From positions 252,497-316,496 of the forward strand of contig NZ_LIXI01000011.1 in the NCBI RefSeq assembly GCF_001905595.1: 64,000 nt of DNA. Reading direction: 5' to 3'. Made by a program: the position numbers and the translations under genes. This stretch comes from Streptomyces sp. CB00316. Lineage in GTDB: Bacteria > Actinomycetota > Actinomycetes > Streptomycetales > Streptomycetaceae. This document shows, in pieces, positions 7,229 through 17,008 of this stretch. The notes under the pieces were generated by a model, which had not been told where the DNA came from, did not search any database, and saw nothing but the letters and a program-made list of their open reading frames with translations. Positions within the stretch are counted from its first letter, which is position 1. Every line of letters starts with the position of its first letter.

Positions 7229-10200
7229 CCCGCGCTCCCCTGCGACTGGTGCCACAACTTCCTTCCGGTGGGCGGCCCTTCGCCGGGTGGCTGAAGGTCG
7301 GCCCAGGGGTTCATCTCGTAACCGGTCTCCATCCGTATACGACGCCCGGGCCCGGGCGCCTCCTCCTCGCCGCCCTCCTGCGGCGCCTCCTCCGCGAGCC
7401 GCGCCGCCACCGCGTCGAGCCCTCCGGTGCGGCGCAGTTCGGCCAGTTCGGCGAGGTTCCAGGCGGCCGCGCCCACCACGCTCAGGCTGCGCGCGCCGCG
7501 TCGCTGCACCACGCCGCGCACCAGCAGCAGCCAGGAGTGGAAGACGGTGTGCGCGCAGGCGGCGTGGCTGTCGTCGAAGAACGCCAGGTCGGCCAGGCCG
7601 CTGCCGTCGTCCAGGGTGGTGAAGATGACCCGGCGGCCGGAGCGGACCGGCGGCGTCTGGGTGGCCACCTTGGCCCCGGCGACCAGCACGGTCTCACCGT
7701 GCCGGGCCTCGCGCAGCCGCTTGGCGGAGACCACGCCCAGCTCCTCCAGGAAGGACTGGTGATCCCCCATCAGATGGCGGGAGACGTCCATGCTCAGCAC
7801 CCCGAGCTCGGCGCTCAGCCGCTCCGCCTCGCTGAGGTCGGGCAGCCCGACGGAGCCCGTGCGGTGCCCGTCCCCCAGCGGGAGCTGCCCGCCCGGGGCG
7901 CCGGAACCGGAGCTCCGGTGGGCGCGGTGCAGCTCGGAGAGGTGCAGCAGCAGGTCGCGGCGGTTGGCACCGAAGGCGTCCAACGCGCCGACCTGCGCGA
8001 GCCGTTCGGCGACCGGGCGGCCCGGGCGGGCCCGCTGCCAGAAGTCCAGCAGTGAGCTGTACGGCTGCCCCTCCTCGATCCGGGCGGCCTCGGCCTCGCT
8101 GATGCCGTGGACGTCGGAGAGCGCGAGCCGCAACCCCCACACCTCTTTCCGCCTCCCATCATCAGACACCAGTTCGATTCGATGGGCGACCGCCGACCGG
8201 TTCACATCCAGCGGCAGCACCGGCACCCCGCGCCGCCGGGCGTCCGCGAGCAGCAGCCGCTTCGGGTACATCCCGGGGTCGTGGGTGAGCAGACCGGCGT
8301 AGAAGGCGGCCGGGTGGTGCGCCTTGAGCCAGGCGGACTGGTACGTCGGCACGGCGAACGCGACGGCGTGCGCCTTGCAGAAGCCGTAGCTGCCGAACGC
8401 CTCGATGATCTTCCAGGTGTGGGCGATCACCTCGGCGTCGTACCCCCGGGCGGCCGCGTGGCGCGCGAACCAGACCCTGATCCGGCCCTGCGACTCGGGG
8501 TGGGAGAGCCCGCGCCGCACCCGGTCGGCCTCGCCCCGGCCGCAGCCGGTCATGATGGCGACGATCTCGATGATCTGCTCGTGGAAGACGACCACGCCGT
8601 AGGTGCCGCGCAGGGGTTCTTCCAGGTCGGGGTGGGGATAGCTGGCCGGCGCGCGGCCGTGCCGGGCCTCGATGAACGGCCGCACCATGTCGGCGGCGAC
8701 CGGCCCGGGCCGGAACAGCGAGATGTCGACGACCAGGTCGTGGAAGGTGGCGGGCTGGAGCCTGCCGACCAGGTCGCGCTGGCCTGGCGACTCGATCTGG
8801 AAGCAGCCCAGCGTCTCGGCGGTGCGGATCAGCCGGTACGTCTCCGGGTCGCCCGGCAGTACGGCGTCCAGATCCACCTCCGCGCCCGAGGCGCGTTTCA
8901 CCTCGGCGACGGCGTGAGCCATCGCCGACTGCATCCGTACGCCCAGCACATCGAGTTTGAGCAGCCCGAGGTCCTCCACGTCCTCCTTGTCGAACTGCGC
9001 CATCGGAAAGCCCTCGCCGCTGGTGGGCATGACCGGCGTACGGTGCAGCAGCCCGGCGTCCGAGAGCAGGACCCCGCACGGGTGCATGGCGACGCCGCGC
9101 GGCAGCGCGTCCAGCCCCTCCACCAGCTCCCAGAGCCGCCCGTACCGGTCCTGGTTCCGCGCGACCTCCTTCAGCTCGGGCAGCTCCTCCATCGCGGCGC
9201 GCGCGTCGCGGGCCCGGATGTGCGGGAACGCCTTGGCCAACCGGTCGGTCTCGGCCGGGTCCATGGAGAGCGCGGCGCCGACGTCCCGGATGGCGTGGCG
9301 CACCCGGTAGGTCTCGGGCATGGCGACGGTGGCGACGCGTTCGGGTCCGAAGCGTTCGATGATCCGGCGGTAGACGTCGAGCCGGCGGGCCGATTCGACG
9401 TCGATGTCGATGTCGGGCAGGACGAAGCGGCGCTTGGACAGGAAGCGCTCCATGAGCAGCCCGTGTTCGAGCGGGTCGGCGTGGGCGATGCCGAGGAGGT
9501 GGTTGACCAGGGAGCCCGCGCCGGAGCCGCGCGCGGTGACCCGGATGCCCATCTCCCTTACGTCATCGACGACCTGAGCCACAGTCAGGAAGTACGAGGC
9601 GAAACCGCGGTGGGCGATGATGTCGAGCTCCTCGTGCATCCGGTCCCAGTACGCGCGGTCGCGGTCGTAGCCGCGCAGCACCATCCCGGCGGAGGCCCTG
9701 GAGGTGAGCACCCGGTGCGCGGTACGCCGGCCGGCGCCGACCAGGTGCGGCTCGGGGAAGTGGATGGAGCCCATCCCGACGTCGGCGGCGGGGTCGACCC
9801 GGCAGGCGTCGGCGGTGTGCCGGGTCTCCGCCAGCAGCCGGGCCGCGGCGCCCTGCCCGAGACCGGCGGCGGAGGCGATCCGCTCGGCGGTCTCCCGCAT
9901 CGCGCCCTCGCCCTTGAGCCAGCGCTCACCGCTGTCCAGGGGCGAGCGGCGCGGGTCGACGGGGACGAGCCTGCGGGCGGAGTCGAGCACGTCGGCGATG
10001 GGGCCCTGCCCCGGGTCGGCGTACCGTACGGCGTTGGTCAGCACGGCCCGTACGCCCTGGTCGGCGGCGAAGCCGAGGGTACGGGCGGCCAGCCGCAGCG
10101 ATCCGGGCCCGGTGCCCGGGCGACCGTGGTGGACGGCTTCGAGGCGCAGGTCGTCGCCGTACATCTCCCGCCAGGGCGCGAGCAGCGCGGCGGCCCGGTC

Positions 10201-10737
10201 GGGGCGGCCCGCGACGAGCGCCCGGCACACCTCGGAGGCGGGCCCGAGCAGCACGGTCAGCCCGTCGGCGGGCAGCGCGGCGAGGCCGACCAGGGGCGGC
10301 CCGGTGACGCCGGGCCGCCCGGACCCGTCGAGCGCACCGATGGCACCCCCGGCACCCCGCGCGTGGGCGGCGGTCACGAGCCGGCACAGCTCGGCCCAGC
10401 CGCGTGCGCCGTCCCGGGCGAGGAAGGTGACACGGGGTGCGGATTCATCGACAAAGGCACCGCCGCGCGCGGGGGTACGCGGGCGCACGACAGCCGGCCC
10501 CACCCCCTCCGCGTACGAGGCCACCGCGAGGTCCACCCCGAAGACCGGCCGGACCTCGACGCCCTTCTCCTGGCAGGCCTTGGCGAACCGGACCGCCCCC
10601 GCGAGGGTGTCACGGTCGGTCAGCGCGAGAGCGCGCATCCCCCGCTCGGCGGCACGCTCGGCGAGCCGCTCGGGGTGCGAGGCCCCGTACCGCAGGGAGA
10701 ACCCCGAGACGGTATGAAGATGCGTGAAACCGGACAT
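7225..10737 (-). CDS. dnaE2: Error-prone DNA polymerase III alpha subunit DnaE2
   Basis: A 1170-residue protein. ATG 10737 is preceded by AGGAGGT at ideal spacing, and the PHP-domain HLHTVSGFSLRYGASHPE begins at residue 5. The polymerase core contains ARGSGAGSLVNHLLGI and the catalytic PDIDIDVES aspartates at about 425-435, followed by fingers and tandem HhH regions (CGRGEADRVRRGLSHPE; KAHAVAFAVPTYQSAWLK). A C-terminal OB fold (VLVAGAKVATQT ... FTTLDDGSG) follows. DnaE2 performs mutagenic translesion synthesis after DNA damage and pairs with ImuB. Here it is translationally coupled to an ImuB-like gene and preceded by a near-consensus LexA box, so it is probably SOS-induced. Confidence 0.97.
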   Translation of the reverse strand: MSGFTHLHTVSGFSLRYGASHPERLAERAAERGMRALALTDRDTLAGAVRFAKACQEKGVEVRPVFGVDLAVASYAEGVGPAVVRPRTPARGGAFVDESAPRVTFLARDGARGWAELCRLVTAAHARGAGGAIGALDGSGRPGVTGPPLVGLAALPADGLTVLLGPASEVCRALVAGRPDRAAALLAPWREMYGDDLRLEAVHHGRPGTGPGSLRLAARTLGFAADQGVRAVLTNAVRYADPGQGPIADVLDSARRLVPVDPRRSPLDSGERWLKGEGAMRETAERIASAAGLGQGAAARLLAETRHTADACRVDPAADVGMGSIHFPEPHLVGAGRRTAHRVLTSRASAGMVLRGYDRDRAYWDRMHEELDIIAHRGFASYFLTVAQVVDDVREMGIRVTARGSGAGSLVNHLLGIAHADPLEHGLLMERFLSKRRFVLPDIDIDVESARRLDVYRRIIERFGPERVATVAMPETYRVRHAIRDVGAALSMDPAETDRLAKAFPHIRARDARAAMEELPELKEVARNQDRYGRLWELVEGLDALPRGVAMHPCGVLLSDAGLLHRTPVMPTSGEGFPMAQFDKEDVEDLGLLKLDVLGVRMQSAMAHAVAEVKRASGAEVDLDAVLPGDPETYRLIRTAETLGCFQIESPGQRDLVGRLQPATFHDLVVDISLFRPGPVAADMVRPFIEARHGRAPASYPHPDLEEPLRGTYGVVVFHEQIIEIVAIMTGCGRGEADRVRRGLSHPESQGRIRVWFARHAAARGYDAEVIAHTWKIIEAFGSYGFCKAHAVAFAVPTYQSAWLKAHHPAAFYAGLLTHDPGMYPKRLLLADARRRGVPVLPLDVNRSAVAHRIELVSDDGRRKEVWGLRLALSDVHGISEAEAARIEEGQPYSSLLDFWQRARPGRPVAERLAQVGALDAFGANRRDLLLHLSELHRAHRSSGSGAPGGQLPLGDGHRTGSVGLPDLSEAERLSAELGVLSMDVSRHLMGDHQSFLEELGVVSAKRLREARHGETVLVAGAKVATQTPPVRSGRRVIFTTLDDGSGLADLAFFDDSHAACAHTVFHSWLLLVRGVVQRRGARSLSVVGAAAWNLAELAELRRTGGLDAVAARLAEEAPQEGGEEEAPGPGRRIRMETGYEMNPWADLQPPGEGPPTGRKLWHQSQGSAG

Positions 10738-10805
10738 CCGCACCTCCTGAACCGTTCCGTCCGCTCTGCCACTCACCACCCCCTGCCCTCCACCATAGAC
10801 CAGCT

Positions 10806-10821
10806 TCGAACATTCGTACGA
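10806..10821. promoter_or_regulatory. LexA (SOS) box upstream of dnaE2
   Basis: TCGAAC-ATTC-GTACGA matches the actinobacterial SOS box TCGAACN4GTTCGA at 11 of 12 conserved positions. It lies 69 bp upstream of the dnaE2 start, and about 100 bp from the divergent DUF3533 start, which it could also influence. Confidence 0.85.
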
Positions 10822-10922
10822 TATCCAGTGTGCACCCGGCGGCCCGCGGCGGCTTCTGCGCCCTTGAGCCATTCGGCCCCACCCCGCCTGCGCCCCCATC
10901 AGCCCGCCCGGACGGTGGGGGC

Positions 10923-11972
10923 ATGACTTTCGTCGACGAGGTGAAGAACGCCGTCACTCCACGGGCCGCCCTGCTCGTCATCGGCGTACTCGGACTCCAG
11001 CTGCTGTTCATCGCCTCCTACATCGGCGCGCTGCACAAGCCGAAGCCGACGGATGTGGCCTTCGGGGTGGTGGCCCCGCAGCAGATGTCCCAGCAGCTCG
11101 TCAGCCGGCTCGACGGACTTCCCGGCGGACCGTTGGACCCCCGCACGGTGAGCGGCGAGGCCGAGGCTCGCGAGCAGATCATGAACCGCGACATCGACGG
11201 CGCCCTGATCGTCTCGCCGGAGGGCCGCACCGACACCCTGCTGGTCGCCTCCGGCGGCGGGACCGTCCTGTCCAGCGCCCTGGAGCGGATCCTCACCCAG
11301 GTCGAGGGCTCCCAGCAGCGGACCGTACGGACCGTGGACGTGGCACCGGCCTCCGCCGAAGACTTCGACGGGCTCTCGTCCTTCTACCTGGTGGTCGGCT
11401 GGTGCGTCGGCGGCTACCTCTGCGCCTCGATCCTGGCGATCAGCGCCGGAACCAAGCCCGCCAACCGGCAGCGCGCGCTGATCCGGACCGCCGTGATGGC
11501 GCTGTACGCGGTCGCGGGCGGCATCGGCGGCGCGATCATCATCGGCCCGATCCTCGGCGCCCTGCCGGGCAGCGTCTGGGGCCTGGCCGGCCTCGGAGCC
11601 CTGGTCGTCTTCTCGGTCGGCATGATCACACTCGCTCTGGAGGCCCTCACCGGCATCGTCGGCATCGGCCTGGCCGTCCTGATCATCGTCATCGCGGGCA
11701 ACCCGAGCGCGGGCGGTGCCTTCCCGCTGCCGATGCTCCCGGACTTCTGGCGGGCGATCGGCCCTGCCCTCCCACCGGGCGCGGGCACCTGGGTGGCCCG
11801 CTCGATCGCCTACTTCCGGGGCAACGCGGTCACCGGCCCGCTGCTGGTGCTCTCCGCCTGGGCGGTGGTGGGGACGGCGCTGACCCTGCTGCTGTCGATG
11901 CGGCGGGGTGCCGGGCGCGATGACGGGAGCGCGGGGACGGCGCCGTCGGCCGGCGGGTCGACGGCGGTCTGA
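10923..11972 (+). CDS. DUF3533 / YhgE-Pip-like integral membrane protein
   Basis: A 349-residue protein from ATG 10923. The topology fits the ABC-2-like YhgE/Pip group: one N-terminal membrane helix (AALLVIGVLGLQLLFIASYI), a ~150-residue extracytoplasmic domain (IDGALIVSPEGRTDTLLVASG), then five or six membrane helices from about residue 160 to 335, and a short Gly/Ser/Thr tail. Family members have been linked to export and to phage or secretion-system receptors; no ATPase partner is adjacent. It diverges from dnaE2 across 185 bp containing the LexA box. DNA-damage control is possible but unproven. Confidence 0.8.
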   Translation: MTFVDEVKNAVTPRAALLVIGVLGLQLLFIASYIGALHKPKPTDVAFGVVAPQQMSQQLVSRLDGLPGGPLDPRTVSGEAEAREQIMNRDIDGALIVSPEGRTDTLLVASGGGTVLSSALERILTQVEGSQQRTVRTVDVAPASAEDFDGLSSFYLVVGWCVGGYLCASILAISAGTKPANRQRALIRTAVMALYAVAGGIGGAIIIGPILGALPGSVWGLAGLGALVVFSVGMITLALEALTGIVGIGLAVLIIVIAGNPSAGGAFPLPMLPDFWRAIGPALPPGAGTWVARSIAYFRGNAVTGPLLVLSAWAVVGTALTLLLSMRRGAGRDDGSAGTAPSAGGSTAV

Positions 11973-12010
11973 ATCCGCTTCACACCCGGCCGCTCACACA
12001 CCCGGCCGCT

Positions 12011-14744
12011 TCACACCAGGCCGTCTCCCAGGGCGGCGGCGACGTCCTGGCCGCCCCAGCTCCGCTGCGGAGTACGCCACAGGACGTGGACGCCGAAGAC
12101 TCGTGGACCGTGGCGGGCGCCCACTCCTCCACCGGAGGACCGGCCAGGACGAGGCAGAGCCGGTCGGCGCCGACGGCCAGGGCGTGGTTGATCTCGCGGA
12201 GGCGGGCCGCTCCCGAGCGGAGATCGGCGTACGAGGTGAGGTCCGCGCCGAGCACTTCGTAGAGCAGGTGCTCCTCGTCGGTCACACAGGCGACGTCGAC
12301 GACCGGGTGCTCGGGCTCCGGCTGCCGATCCGCGCGCAGAAGGGCCGCCTTCAGTTCGAAGCGCACCGCCTCGTGGGTCTTGCAGGTGCGGTCCGCTGCG
12401 GCCGAGGTCTCCAGGAGCTGGGGAAGACCCGTGCTCGACTCCGTCTTTTCCGGTGCGGCGGGGGCGGCTGTCGTGGTGGTATGGGTTCAGCTTCCTCGGG
12501 CTCGGACGGCGGGGGCGTTTCGGACGACTCGAACGGCTCGGGCGGCACAGGGTTCTCGTGCCCGGGAACGGGGAGCTGGCCCTCCGTCACCGGGCCGGTC
12601 GCGGCGTGGATGCGTGCCTCGATGGTCCTCCGGGCCTTGTCCAGGTCCTCCGCCCAGCCGCTGCGCTCCAGCTCGGCCCGGAACCGGTCCAGGTCCGGCG
12701 AGCCGGCAGCCGGAACGCGGTGGGCGGCGAGGTCCCGCAGGGCGTTCAGACGTGACCTGTCCGGGGAGCCGAGGACACGCCAGACGTCCAGCCAGTCGTG
12801 CTGGTCCAGGCGCAGGCAGCGGTTGGCCATGCCCTTGAGCTCCGAGAGCCGCGGGCGGAAGTCGTCCGGAACGCTCCCGTCGGCCAGTTCCGCGACGACT
12901 CCGAGCGCGGCCGCGCAGCGCGGGGCCATGGTGGGCGAGATGGGCCTGCGGCCGCGTTCGTCGACCGTGACGAAGCTGACGCCGGAGAGGTGGCGGAGCA
13001 CCCAGGCGTCCAGTTCCGCACCGGCGGTGGGCGGCGCGGAGCCGTGGCGTACGGCCATGAGCAGGGGGCGGTCCATGGGGGTGAGATGGCCTCGACCCGG
13101 TAGTTGCCGCCGGTGGCGTGGCCGACCACCCGGATCCGGACGTCCGAACCGACCGCCGGGATGCCGCTCTCCGCCGCCGGTACGGATTCGGTGCCGGCGC
13201 CGGCCCGGGATTCGGATTCGGTCCCGGAGTCGGGGACGCGGAGCCGCGGTGCCGCCGGGCCGCCGCCTGTGTCCGTCAGAGCAGCGGGGAGCGGCGCGGT
13301 GTGCAGGACGGTCAGGCTCTGTGTGCTCCTGGTCAGCGCGATGTAGAGCTGGCGCAGCCCGGAGGGCCCCCGATCGGCGATGGTGGCGGGTTCGACGACG
13401 AGGACGTGGTCGTACTCCATGCCCTTGACCTGGCGGGCGGCCAGGACGGAGACCGCCTCCCGTTCCTGCTCCGTGATCCCGTCGGCGGCGTCCAGATGCC
13501 GGCCGATCCCTTCGAGCCAACCGGAGTCGTCGGGCACGATGACGGCCACGGAACGCAGCGTGCGTCCGTCATTGCTGCCCACCAGACGGACGACCTGGGC
13601 GACCGTGTCGCCGAGCAGCTTCCACGGCTCGGTGGCAACCGTCCGTACGGCGTCCGCTCCGGCCGCCCGCACCGCCCGCGGGTAGGGAAGAGCGGGGGCG
13701 ACCGCGCGGGCCAGCGGGGCGACGAACTCCATGATCTCGGCGGGCACGCGGTAACTGGTGGTCAGCTCTTCGACGCGCCAGTCACCGTGGTCGGACAGGA
13801 GCGTGCCCAGCCGGTCCCATCCGGGATACGGATACGGGCCGGTGGCTTGGGCGAGATCGCCGAGCACGGTCATCGAGCCGCCCCTCGCGACCCGGCGGCG
13901 CAGAGCACGGGCCTGCATGGGGGTCAGGTCCTGGGCCTCGTCGACGACGATGTGGCCGTAGCGCCGCGGAGGCTCGCCGGTGATGAGGTGGCGGAGCTCC
14001 TCAAGGCAGACCTGGTCGTCCAGGGTCCACGGATCGTCCTCGGCCCGGTCGGCCCGGGGGCGGTGCAGCGCGGCCTGCTCCTCCTCGTCGAGGATGCCGT
14101 CGGCACAGGCGCGTAACAGCTCGGGCGAGTCGTAGAGGCTGCGCAGGGCCTCCCGGGCGCCCGGTGAGGGCCAGGCGCGGTCGATGAGGCGTTCCACCTG
14201 GCGGTTGCGTTCCAGGCTGCGGCGGATCGTGCCGTCCGCGCCACGGCGCGGGGCGAGGGCGGCCAGTTCCCGCAGGAGCCGGTCGACGAGGAGGCTGCGG
14301 AAACGGTCGCGGCGCTCACGGTGGGCCCCCGCACCGCCCGTGCTCGTCGAAGTAGTCCTGCCGCAGGGTGATGTCGCCGGGCGTCTGCGGTTGTACCGCG
14401 GCCCACTTCGTCGCCATCGGGCTGGTCCACAGCACGACGACGGTGTCCCGGGTCCGGACGTCGGGGACGGCCCTGCGCCCGATGTACCAGGGCCTGGGCT
14501 CGCCTCCCGGCTCGTCCGGCGCGTCCACACGCCCGGTGACCAGTGATTCTCCGCCGAGTCCGTCGTACGCCGCCGCCTTCTCCTCGGCGTCGAGCCGGTT
14601 GGCGATGCCGTCCTTGTTGCTGGCGGCGGCCGTGGCTGCCGCCGCCCCGGTCATCTCGGCGAGCCGCTCGGCGTAGCAGTCGTACGCGCGGTCCACGGCC
14701 TTCTGCTCGTCGGCGATGACCTGGTCGCGTGTGGTGGTGTTCAT
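12011..14744 (-). pseudogene. Decayed HelD/UvrD-type superfamily I helicase
   Basis: Coding continues leftward in at least four frames. From ATG 14744 the N-terminal coiled-coil and WYIGRRAVPDVRTRDTVVVL region is readable to about 14330. It then jumps frame and directly meets a segment normally several hundred residues further on, so the Walker A region is deleted. The next segment keeps Walker B (HIVVDEAQDLTPMQARAL), GDLAQATGPYPYPGW, TTSYRVPAEI and QVKGMEYDHVLVVEPAT ... LYIALTRSTQ. Frame changes follow at about 13083 (a C5 run), 12482 and 12110. The last frame ends FGVHVLWRTPQRSWGGQDVA...LV with TGA at 12011. HelD-like proteins dissociate stalled RNA polymerase; this copy cannot make an active ATPase. 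Confidence 0.88.
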
Positions 14745-15016
14745 CCGCTGTCCCCCTCCCTGGCAGCGGCCGGTGGAACGCCGCTACGGGCCCGAACCCG
14801 CACCGCCAACTTGACCATCGGAGACGGTTTTATGACTGCCGGTCAGGAATATGCTCCGGAGTCGGCCCCCCATCTGACGTCCACCCCAATTCCTGATGTC
14901 AGGTCGGCGCGACGACTAGTCATGACAGGTGCATGGCGACATTCTGGAGCGGCCTCGTACCACCCGACGAGGAGCACAGCCAGGACAGCCCCTTTCCACC
15001 CCCACGGAGGTCGCTC
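14745..15016. other. Divergent promoter region (helicase remnant / phospholipase)
   Basis: This 272-bp stretch contains no supported gene. It includes small perfect palindromes, CCTGATGTCAGG at 14892-14903 and GACTAGTC nearby at about 14912, upstream of the secreted phospholipase gene. These could be regulator sites, but no regulator family is recognised. Confidence 0.4.
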
Positions 15017-15514
15017 ATGCGTCGTCGATTCATGGCTCCGCTCGCCGCAGTCGCCCTGTCTCTCCCGCTCGCCCTGATCACCACCCCTTCCGCCTCGGCC
15101 GCCCCCGCAGACAAGCCCCAGGTGCTCAGCTCCTGGACCCAGACGAGCGCCTCCAGCCACAACGCCTGGAACACGGCCCGCAAGAACCAGGGCGCCTGGG
15201 CCGCGTACGGCTTCGACTGGTCGACGGACTACTGCAGCAGCTCCCCCGACAACCCCTTCGGCTTCCCCTTCCAGACCGCCTGTGCCCGCCACGACTTCGG
15301 CTACCGGAACTACAAGGCCGCCGGTACGTTCTCCGCCAACAAGGCCCGCATCGACTCCGCCTTCTACGAGGACCTCAAGCGTGTGTGCGCCGCCTACTCC
15401 GGCGCCAAGCGGACGTCGTGCAACAGCACGGCCTGGACCTACTACCAGGCCGTGAACGTCTTCGGCATCGCCCCGGCAAAGGCGGACTCCGGCAACCTGG
15501 CCCAGGCCGCCTGA
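15017..15514 (+). CDS. Secreted prokaryotic phospholipase A2
   Basis: A 165-residue protein from ATG 15017, with GGAGG seven bases upstream. The signal peptide (RRRFMAPLAAVALSLPLALI) ends at ASA. The mature ~120-residue domain carries the calcium-site region and catalytic ACARHDFGYRNY (His-Asp pair), with paired cysteines (DYCSSSP, TACARHD, RVCAAYSG, TSCNSTAW) forming two likely disulfides. This is the layout of the S. violaceoruber PLA2 family, which cleaves the sn-2 ester of phospholipids outside the cell. It is monocistronic, followed at once by a strong terminator shared with the convergent streptogrisin gene. Confidence 0.93.
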   Translation: MRRRFMAPLAAVALSLPLALITTPSASAAPADKPQVLSSWTQTSASSHNAWNTARKNQGAWAAYGFDWSTDYCSSSPDNPFGFPFQTACARHDFGYRNYKAAGTFSANKARIDSAFYEDLKRVCAAYSGAKRTSCNSTAWTYYQAVNVFGIAPAKADSGNLAQAA

Positions 15515-15519
15515 GCGCA

Positions 15520-15548
15520 GGAAAGGCCCCCGGACCGGGGGCCTTTCC
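15520..15548. terminator. Terminator between phospholipase A2 and streptogrisin D-like gene
   Basis: Fourteen-bp complementary arms (15520-15533 and 15535-15548) lie between two convergent stop codons, so the hairpin can act on both strands. The arms meet at one central base, so the innermost pairs must open to form the loop. Confidence 0.88.
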
Positions 15549-15572
15549 TTGGTGCCGTGGTCCGGTGTTACG

Positions 15573-16658
15573 TCAGCCGATCTCGGCCCCGTAGGCGGCG
15601 AGCGCCTCAGGGACCGGCTGGAAGAACGTCGTGCCGCCCGAGGAGCAGTCGCCGCTGCCGCCCGACGTCAGGCCGAGCGCGGTGTCGCCCGCGAAGAGGG
15701 CGCCGCCGCTGTCGCCCGGTTCGGCGCAGACCGTCGTCTGGATGAGGCCGTTGACGATGTCGCCGTTGCCGTAGTTGACCGTGGCGTTCAGCGCGGTGAC
15801 CTCACCGTCGTGCACCTGGGTGGTGGAGCCGCTGCGGGTGACCTGCTGGCCGACCGTCGCGTCGCCCGCCTGGGTGATCGCCTGGGTGGAGCCGTTGTAG
15901 AGGTTGACCTCGCTCGGGTGCGCGATGTCCGAGGTGTACTTGACCAGGCCGTAGTCGTTCTCCGGGAAGCTGGAGCCCTCGTTCGCCCCGATCTCCGGGC
16001 CGCCCTGGGTGTCCGACCAGCTGGTGACCGACTCGGTGCAGTGGCCGGCGGTCAGGAAGTACGGCTCGCCGTCCTTGACCACGTTGAAGCCGAGCGAGCA
16101 GCGGGAACCGGAGCCGAAGATCGCGTCGCCGCCCGCGATCAGCGGCTTGAACTCGCCCGCCGTCTTGTTCAGTTCGGCCTTGCCGCCGAGACCCTCGACC
16201 ACGGCCGAGAGCTGCTTCCAGGCCGCGCCGTCGACCGTGCTGTCGGCGGTGACGAGGACCTTGTTGCTCACCGGGTCGACGGCCCAGGATGTGCCCGGGA
16301 TCGTCGCCTTGTCGGTGAGGGTCTGCCGGGCCGACTTCAGCTCGGCGAGGGAGTGCTCCACGACTCTGGCCTTGCCGCCCGCCCGGCGGACCTGCTCGGC
16401 GGCGCCCTCGTCGACGACGTTCACGACGAGGGCCCTCGTCTTGCTGTCGTAGTACGAGCCGGCCGCGTCCGCGCCCAGGTCCCGGTCGAGCGTGGTGGCG
16501 AGCTTTCCGGCCGCGTCCGCGTTGAGCGTCTTGGCCGTGAACTCGGGTACCTCATCGCTGGCGTTCGCAGACTGGAACGTGAAACCCGCTACGACCAGGG
16601 CGGCCACGGCCGATCCGGCCACCGTCGCGCGCTTCCTGGATATGCGTCGATGCTTCAA
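15573..16658 (-). CDS. sprD: Streptogrisin D-like secreted serine protease (S1/chymotrypsin-like)
   Basis: Pre-pro-protease of 361 residues from TTG 16658, which has AGGAGG six bases upstream. The frame stays open upstream to 16781 with residues recalled as conserved in the S. griseus entry, so a longer form is possible. A signal peptide (RKRATVAGSAVAALVVAGF) precedes an alpha-lytic-type propeptide (~35-175). The mature enzyme starts near IAGGDAIFGSGSRCSLGFNV, with catalytic His in LTAGHC, Asp in ENDYGLV and Ser in EPGDSGG. From memory it is almost identical to streptogrisin D of S. griseus, whose S1 pocket favours large hydrophobic residues. AdpA/A-factor control is known for relatives but no clear site was found here. 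Confidence 0.93.
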   Translation of the reverse strand: MKHRRISRKRATVAGSAVAALVVAGFTFQSANASDEVPEFTAKTLNADAAGKLATTLDRDLGADAAGSYYDSKTRALVVNVVDEGAAEQVRRAGGKARVVEHSLAELKSARQTLTDKATIPGTSWAVDPVSNKVLVTADSTVDGAAWKQLSAVVEGLGGKAELNKTAGEFKPLIAGGDAIFGSGSRCSLGFNVVKDGEPYFLTAGHCTESVTSWSDTQGGPEIGANEGSSFPENDYGLVKYTSDIAHPSEVNLYNGSTQAITQAGDATVGQQVTRSGSTTQVHDGEVTALNATVNYGNGDIVNGLIQTTVCAEPGDSGGALFAGDTALGLTSGGSGDCSSGGTTFFQPVPEALAAYGAEIG

Positions 16659-17008
16659 CTTCGACCTCCTGTGGGGCCGTGCACGGAGCAAGTGGGGTGC
16701 TCGTACACGGAGGATGGGGCGCTCACTATTCCGACAGGGCCGGTAGCACACAAGGCCGACTTCCGGACGTGCACACGACACCGACGCTTCACCCGCGTGA
16801 TGTTCACTTACCGCGGGTCATGCCATGTCGGTTCCGTTCGCGAACACTCGGTGCAACCGCCGACGGCCCCTGGGTGAGGACTAGTCCTGTCCTGTTTTCG
16901 CCCCCACAACGGGCTGACCGGACGTCGACGAGGAGTGTCAGTCACCGCCCTGATGGGTCATCATCAAAAGGTCGGCAGACGCCGGGTGACCGAGCTGAGG
17001 AGGCGCGG
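16659..17008. other. Divergent promoter region between streptogrisin D-like and alpha/beta hydrolase genes
   Basis: This 350-bp region has no supported gene beyond the possible N-terminal extension of the protease (to 16781). It includes TGGCATGACC on the minus strand near 16816, which resembles but does not match the remembered AdpA consensus TGGCSNGWWY. Nothing else could be assigned. Confidence 0.35.

Noticed and set aside
8107..10926. Very long open frame (939 codons) on the plus strand opposite dnaE2
   Set aside because: It is the antisense shadow of a GC-rich gene. It has low-complexity Val/Gly/Arg/Asp/Pro composition and no domain, while the minus strand encodes the complete DnaE2 motifs.
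16810..16830. AdpA site upstream of the streptogrisin D-like gene
   Set aside because: TGGCATGACC differs from the remembered TGGCSNGWWY consensus at a core position, so it was not listed as a feature.
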